Assembly (NCBI RefSeq): GCF_018155095.1
Contig: NZ_NAAI01000013.1
Coordinates: 1 to 49,913, forward strand
DNA: 49,913 nucleotides
Direction: 5' to 3'
From: Bartonella queenslandensis
GTDB taxonomy: Bacteria; Pseudomonadota; Alphaproteobacteria; Rhizobiales; Rhizobiaceae
Position numbers and translations under genes: made by a program. Of this stretch, positions 47,189 through 49,913 are shown piece by piece (the first letter of the stretch is position 1; every line of letters begins with the position of its first letter). The notes beneath the pieces are model-generated. The model made no database searches. It was not told the origin of the DNA and saw only the letters and a list, made by a program, of their open reading frames with translations.

Positions 47189-47926
47189 GTGATGATGCAA
47201 AACTTTATTACAATATCTAAAAACAATTTTCAAAATACAACAGTTCAAACGATGTCTAGTCGTGAAATTGCAGAATTGTGCAGTAAAAGACATGACCATG
47301 TTATGCGTGATATCAAGAAAATGCTTGAAGAACTTAACGCCCCCAAATTTGGGGTGGTTGATTTTAGTGGTTATTATCTTGATGGCAAAGGTGAAAGCCG
47401 CCCTTGTTACAACCTCCCCAAACGTGAATGCTTAATTCTCGTATCTGGTTACAGCACTGCCTTACGAGCAAAAATAATTGATCGTTGGCAAGAATTAGAA
47501 AAGCAAGCAGTAACACCACAAATCGACTATTCAAGTCCAAAGGCTATGATTGGCTTTTTGAATTACCTACAAGGTCAAATAGATCAAAAAGATACCATCA
47601 TTGAAGATTTAACACCAAAAGCCATGGCTCTTGAAAGTTTGCAACGTCACAACGGGCTCTTTGGTCTTACAGAAGCCGCTAAAATACTCGAGATGCAACC
47701 AAAACAATTCATTCAATTCTTACAGCAAAAAGGGTGGATTTACAGACGTGCAGCGGGTGGAAATTTGCTACCTTATCAAGACAAAATCCAAAAGAAATTG
47801 ATGGATTGTCCAACCATCACACTTCAAACCGCATGTGGAATAGAAAAAGTTATTCCTTGCGCAAAAATCACAGCAAAAGGCATTGGTGTGCTGTCTCAAG
47901 AACTTAAACGACAAAGCATGCATTAA
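47189..47926 (+). CDS. Rha plus ANT domain antirepressor
   Basis: 245 aa with an AGGAAG site. N-terminal Rha domain: VQTMSSREIAELCSKRHDHVMRDIKKMLEEL, CYNLPKRECLILVSGYSTALRAKIIDRWQELE. A linker with QIDQKDTIIEDLTPKAMALESL leads to a C-terminal ANT domain (LFGLTEAAKILEMQPKQFIQFLQQKGWIYRR, LPYQDKIQKKLMDCPTIT), close to that of the gene at 32548. It lacks the leader RNA that precedes five other antirepressors. Confidence 0.88.
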   Translation: MMMQNFITISKNNFQNTTVQTMSSREIAELCSKRHDHVMRDIKKMLEELNAPKFGVVDFSGYYLDGKGESRPCYNLPKRECLILVSGYSTALRAKIIDRWQELEKQAVTPQIDYSSPKAMIGFLNYLQGQIDQKDTIIEDLTPKAMALESLQRHNGLFGLTEAAKILEMQPKQFIQFLQQKGWIYRRAAGGNLLPYQDKIQKKLMDCPTITLQTACGIEKVIPCAKITAKGIGVLSQELKRQSMH

Positions 47927-48069
47927 AGAGATTATTATTATACAAAAGAAATACGAACTGACTGATGAAATTCTATAGCCTTAAGAGATAGGATTCTAAT
48001 AACCAAACAACTTTTAACACATGCGTGATTCACGCCACGGGTGAATTACGTGCAATGGAGGAAAGCAAA

Positions 48070-48891
48070 ATGAATGAACAAAACACAAACTTAACAGAAG
48101 TAAACAAAACAAACGATTGTGAAGTCAAATCTACAGCTATGGAGCTTATTTTAGAAAGAGCTTTAGAAAATGATGTTGATCTGGACCGTCTCAAGAGCCT
48201 TCTCGAATTACGAGAAAAGGAGATAGAAAGACAAGAGCGCCAGAACTTTGTTCGTGATCTTTCTACTATACAAATGGAATATCAAAAAATACATAAAAAT
48301 GCTACAAACACCCATACAAATAGCCAATATGCTACGCTTGATAAGTATCTTGATGCCATAAAGGATAGCCTTTCAAAATATCGCTTTGCCTTGTTCTCTC
48401 GTATCAAAGAGCAGGGGGGAAATGGCATAACTGTCGAAATGACTTTAAAGCATATATCTGGCAATGAAATATCAACACAAGGAACATTTCCTTTTGACAC
48501 TACAGGGAGTAAAAACAACGTACAAGCGGTTGGTTCTACAATCACTTACGCACGTAGATATCTCTTAAGCATGCTTCTTAATATTGTGAGTGAAGATGAT
48601 GATACAGATGGAAATCCCCCTATCAAAAAGGCATTTCCGCAGCAAATCAATGAAATCAGAAGACTCATAGTGCAAACCCAATCAGAAGAAGCAAAGGTAC
48701 TTGATTATGTTAAAGTCAAAAATCTTACCGATATGTCTGAGGGACAAGCCCAAATCGTTTTGCATCTTTTGAAAGATAAACAAAACAAACAAAAGGCTCT
48801 AAAAGAACAATCTCTTCCACAACAAAAGCAAATAGACGCACCTATGCAAGATATTGAATATGCACCAACACAACAACAAACGGCGGTGTGA
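48070..48891 (+). CDS. ERF-family single-strand annealing recombinase
   Basis: 273 aa from ATG 48070, chosen for its GGAGGAAAG site. RQERQNFVRDLSTIQMEYQKIHKNATNTHTNSQYATLDKYLDAIKDSLSKYRFALF, then VEMTLKHISGNEISTQGTFPFD and AVGSTITYARRYLLSMLLNIVSEDDDTDGN are the ERF hallmarks. It anneals complementary strands in phage recombination. Stop and next start are separated by one base. Confidence 0.93.
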   Translation: MNEQNTNLTEVNKTNDCEVKSTAMELILERALENDVDLDRLKSLLELREKEIERQERQNFVRDLSTIQMEYQKIHKNATNTHTNSQYATLDKYLDAIKDSLSKYRFALFSRIKEQGGNGITVEMTLKHISGNEISTQGTFPFDTTGSKNNVQAVGSTITYARRYLLSMLLNIVSEDDDTDGNPPIKKAFPQQINEIRRLIVQTQSEEAKVLDYVKVKNLTDMSEGQAQIVLHLLKDKQNKQKALKEQSLPQQKQIDAPMQDIEYAPTQQQTAV

Positions 48892-48892
48892 A

Positions 48893-49516
48893 ATGGAACA
48901 AAGAACAGCACAATGGTTTCAAGCCCGTTTAGGAAAAGTCACCGCTTCAAACGTTTACAACGTACTCAGTAAAACAGCAAAGGGAACCCCTACAAACAAA
49001 TATGAAGACTACAAAATTAAGCTTATGACAGAACGTTTAACTGGTGAAGTAAGCCAATTTTATACAACACCTGCTATGCAATGGGGCATTGAACATGAAG
49101 AAGATGCCCTAAAAGAATATGCATTCATTTATGATACAAAGGTCACAGGGTGTGGTTTTATCCAACATCCCACAATTAAAATGGCTGGTGCTAGTCCTGA
49201 TGGGTTTGTTGGTGATGACGGTTTAGTTGAAGTCAAATGCCCACAATCACCAAACCATTTACGCTTCTTTATAGATGACAATATAAAGCCTGAATATCGC
49301 GCGCAAATGCAATTCCAAATGGCTTGTACAGGACGAAAATGGTGTGATTTTATCAGTTATGACCCGCGTTTTACGAGGCAATCAACATACTTGCGCATGA
49401 AAATCAAACGCATCTACCGTGATGAAGAACACATTGAACAGATTAATCAAGCGGTCGAAGCCTTTTTAGCAGAAATAGAACAAGATATGCAAAAGATTTT
49501 GACAAAAGCCGCTTGA
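48893..49516 (+). CDS. YqaJ-family exonuclease (lambda Exo-like)
   Basis: 207 aa from ATG 48893. QRTAQWFQARLGKVTASNVYNVLSK, WGIEHEEDALKEY, then GASPDGFVGDDGLVEVKCPQSPNH carry the PD-(D/E)xK active site: D103, E113 and K115. It resects double-strand ends for the ERF annealase. Tightly coupled to the ERF gene. Confidence 0.93.
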   Translation: MEQRTAQWFQARLGKVTASNVYNVLSKTAKGTPTNKYEDYKIKLMTERLTGEVSQFYTTPAMQWGIEHEEDALKEYAFIYDTKVTGCGFIQHPTIKMAGASPDGFVGDDGLVEVKCPQSPNHLRFFIDDNIKPEYRAQMQFQMACTGRKWCDFISYDPRFTRQSTYLRMKIKRIYRDEEHIEQINQAVEAFLAEIEQDMQKILTKAA

Positions 49517-49522
49517 CGTTAT

Positions 49523-49550
49523 GGGGGTGCTCTCTCCTCCCAGCACCCCC
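49523..49550 (+). terminator. Hairpin after the exonuclease gene
   Basis: GGGGGTGCT (49523-49531) pairs perfectly with AGCACCCCC (49542-49550). A T-run is lacking. Its GGTGC/GCACC arms resemble the attachment core GGTGCCCCC by chance or design. Confidence 0.55.
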
Positions 49551-49594
49551 ACCCATTTAAGTAATAAGTAATATAGAAATAGAAAGGTAATGAG

Positions 49595-49798
49595 ATGATA
49601 TTTGATGATGGCGATAGATATGTAACAACCCGTGAATGTGCACAGCTTTTTAGTGTCTCTACAACAACGATTCGCAATTGGGTGCTTCAAGGTGTATTTC
49701 CAGAGCCATATAAGCTAGGTAGAGCAGTAAGATGGAGAAAAAAAGAGATTTTAGCCTTTACTCCAAAGAAAAATACGGAGCAAATAACAACAAATTAA
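49595..49798 (+). CDS. AlpA/MerR-type excisionase-like DNA-binding protein
   Basis: 67 aa. DDGDRYVTTRECAQLFSVSTTTIRNWVLQGVFPEPYKLGRAVRWRKKEILAF is a winged helix-turn-helix of the HTH_17/AlpA type used as excisionase. It ends 99 bases before the right attachment core. In the excised circle it lies immediately before attP and the integrase gene, on the same strand. Confidence 0.8.
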   Translation: MIFDDGDRYVTTRECAQLFSVSTTTIRNWVLQGVFPEPYKLGRAVRWRKKEILAFTPKKNTEQITTN

Positions 49799-49820
49799 GT
49801 AAAGTTGTACAAACCACAAG

Positions 49821-49840
49821 AGGTGGTCTAAAAGGTGGTC
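49821..49840 (+). promoter_or_regulatory. Repeated GGTGGT arm-type integrase sites, right
   Basis: GGTGGTC occurs at 49822 and 49834, 12 bases apart, as at 145 and 157 on the left. 49821-49838 equals 144-161. Likely arm sites of the integrase on the other side of the core. Confidence 0.6.
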
Positions 49841-49897
49841 TGAAAAACAGCGAATCAAATAAAAAATTATATATTTCAATATGTTAAAGAGAAAAAG

Positions 49898-49913
49898 TGG
49901 TGCCCCCAGAGAG
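49898..49913. repeat. Attachment site core, right copy
   Basis: Exact repeat of bases 1-16 at the very end of the window. On the minus strand it would be the 3' end (GGGGGCACCA) of a tRNA gene whose body lies beyond the window edge. Marks the right prophage boundary. Confidence 0.85.

Noticed and set aside
48024..48052. Inverted repeat GTGATTCAC...GTGAATTAC before the ERF gene
   Set aside because: Imperfect and without an associated promoter or T-run; could be chance.
49523..49550. GGGGGTGC hairpin considered as a second attachment core
   Set aside because: Only GGTGC/GCACC is shared with the core; the exact 16-bp match is at the window ends, and this hairpin sits where a terminator is expected.

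Overview
The window is one complete temperate prophage, cut almost exactly at its attachment sites. The 16 bases at positions 1-16 recur as the last 16 bases (49898-49913), and their reverse complement ends in GGGGGCACCA, like the 3' end of a tRNA gene. The low G+C content, a lambda-type head joined to a P2-type contractile tail, BrnT/BrnA, HicA/HicB and HigA-type modules, and serial AntA/Rha antirepressors all suggest Bartonella (Rhizobiales). The genus is an inference; no ribosomal or housekeeping gene is present.

Layout. 1-216: attachment core and repeated integrase arm sites. 216-1373: tyrosine integrase. 1.4-2.2 kb: RNA leader L1 plus antirepressor. 2.4-3.6 kb: lysis cassette (endolysin, Rz/Rz1 spanins, small membrane protein). 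3.7-5.0 kb: two tandem HigB/HigA-type toxin-antitoxin (TA) pairs. 5.1-11.3 kb (minus): P2-like tail genes D, X, U, T, E/E', FII, FI. 11.3-13.7 kb: an island with RNA leader L2, a Rha antirepressor, a Phd + PemK-like pair, an orphan HigA and remnants. 13.9-21.9 kb (minus): fibre, DUF4815 protein, I, J, W, V and a tail terminator. 21.9-23.4 kb: HicAB, an orphan CopG antitoxin and BrnTA. 23.5-31.0 kb (minus): head-tail joiner, capsid E, decoration D, scaffold, protease C, portal B, gpW and both terminase subunits. 31.0-32.2 kb: BrnTA and RelB/YafQ. 32.3-34.9 kb: two antirepressors and three RNA leaders (L3, L4 and the orphan L5). 34.9-35.8 kb: a displaced minor tail Z gene and its neighbour. 36.3-44.2 kb: HicAB, SSB, a MazEF-like pair, a broken BrnTA, antirepressor L6, replication genes, RuvC-like resolvase, two coiled-coil proteins and Cro. 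44.2-49.9 kb (plus): CI-like repressor, stand-alone HsdR-N nuclease, antirepressor genes, ERF/YqaJ recombination genes, AlpA-type excisionase and the right attachment site.

How it fits together. Structural genes lie on the minus strand. Many TA and antirepressor genes inserted among them lie on the plus strand with their own promoters, as moron islands. The CI-like repressor has Cys where the catalytic Ser of S24 peptidases should be, so induction may depend on antirepressors rather than RecA-driven self-cleavage. In the excised circle, ERF, YqaJ, excisionase, attP and integrase become contiguous on one strand.

Most notable signal. Six roughly 200-nt RNA leaders (five before antirepressor genes, one orphan) share a fold in which a copy-specific 7-nt word occurs near the 5' end, its complement about 135 nt later, and the word again at the ribosome-binding site. 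The word differs in every copy while the complementarity is kept. This points to a family of addressed RNA switches controlling antirepressor translation. It may belong to, or be related to, the Bartonella Brt RNAs.
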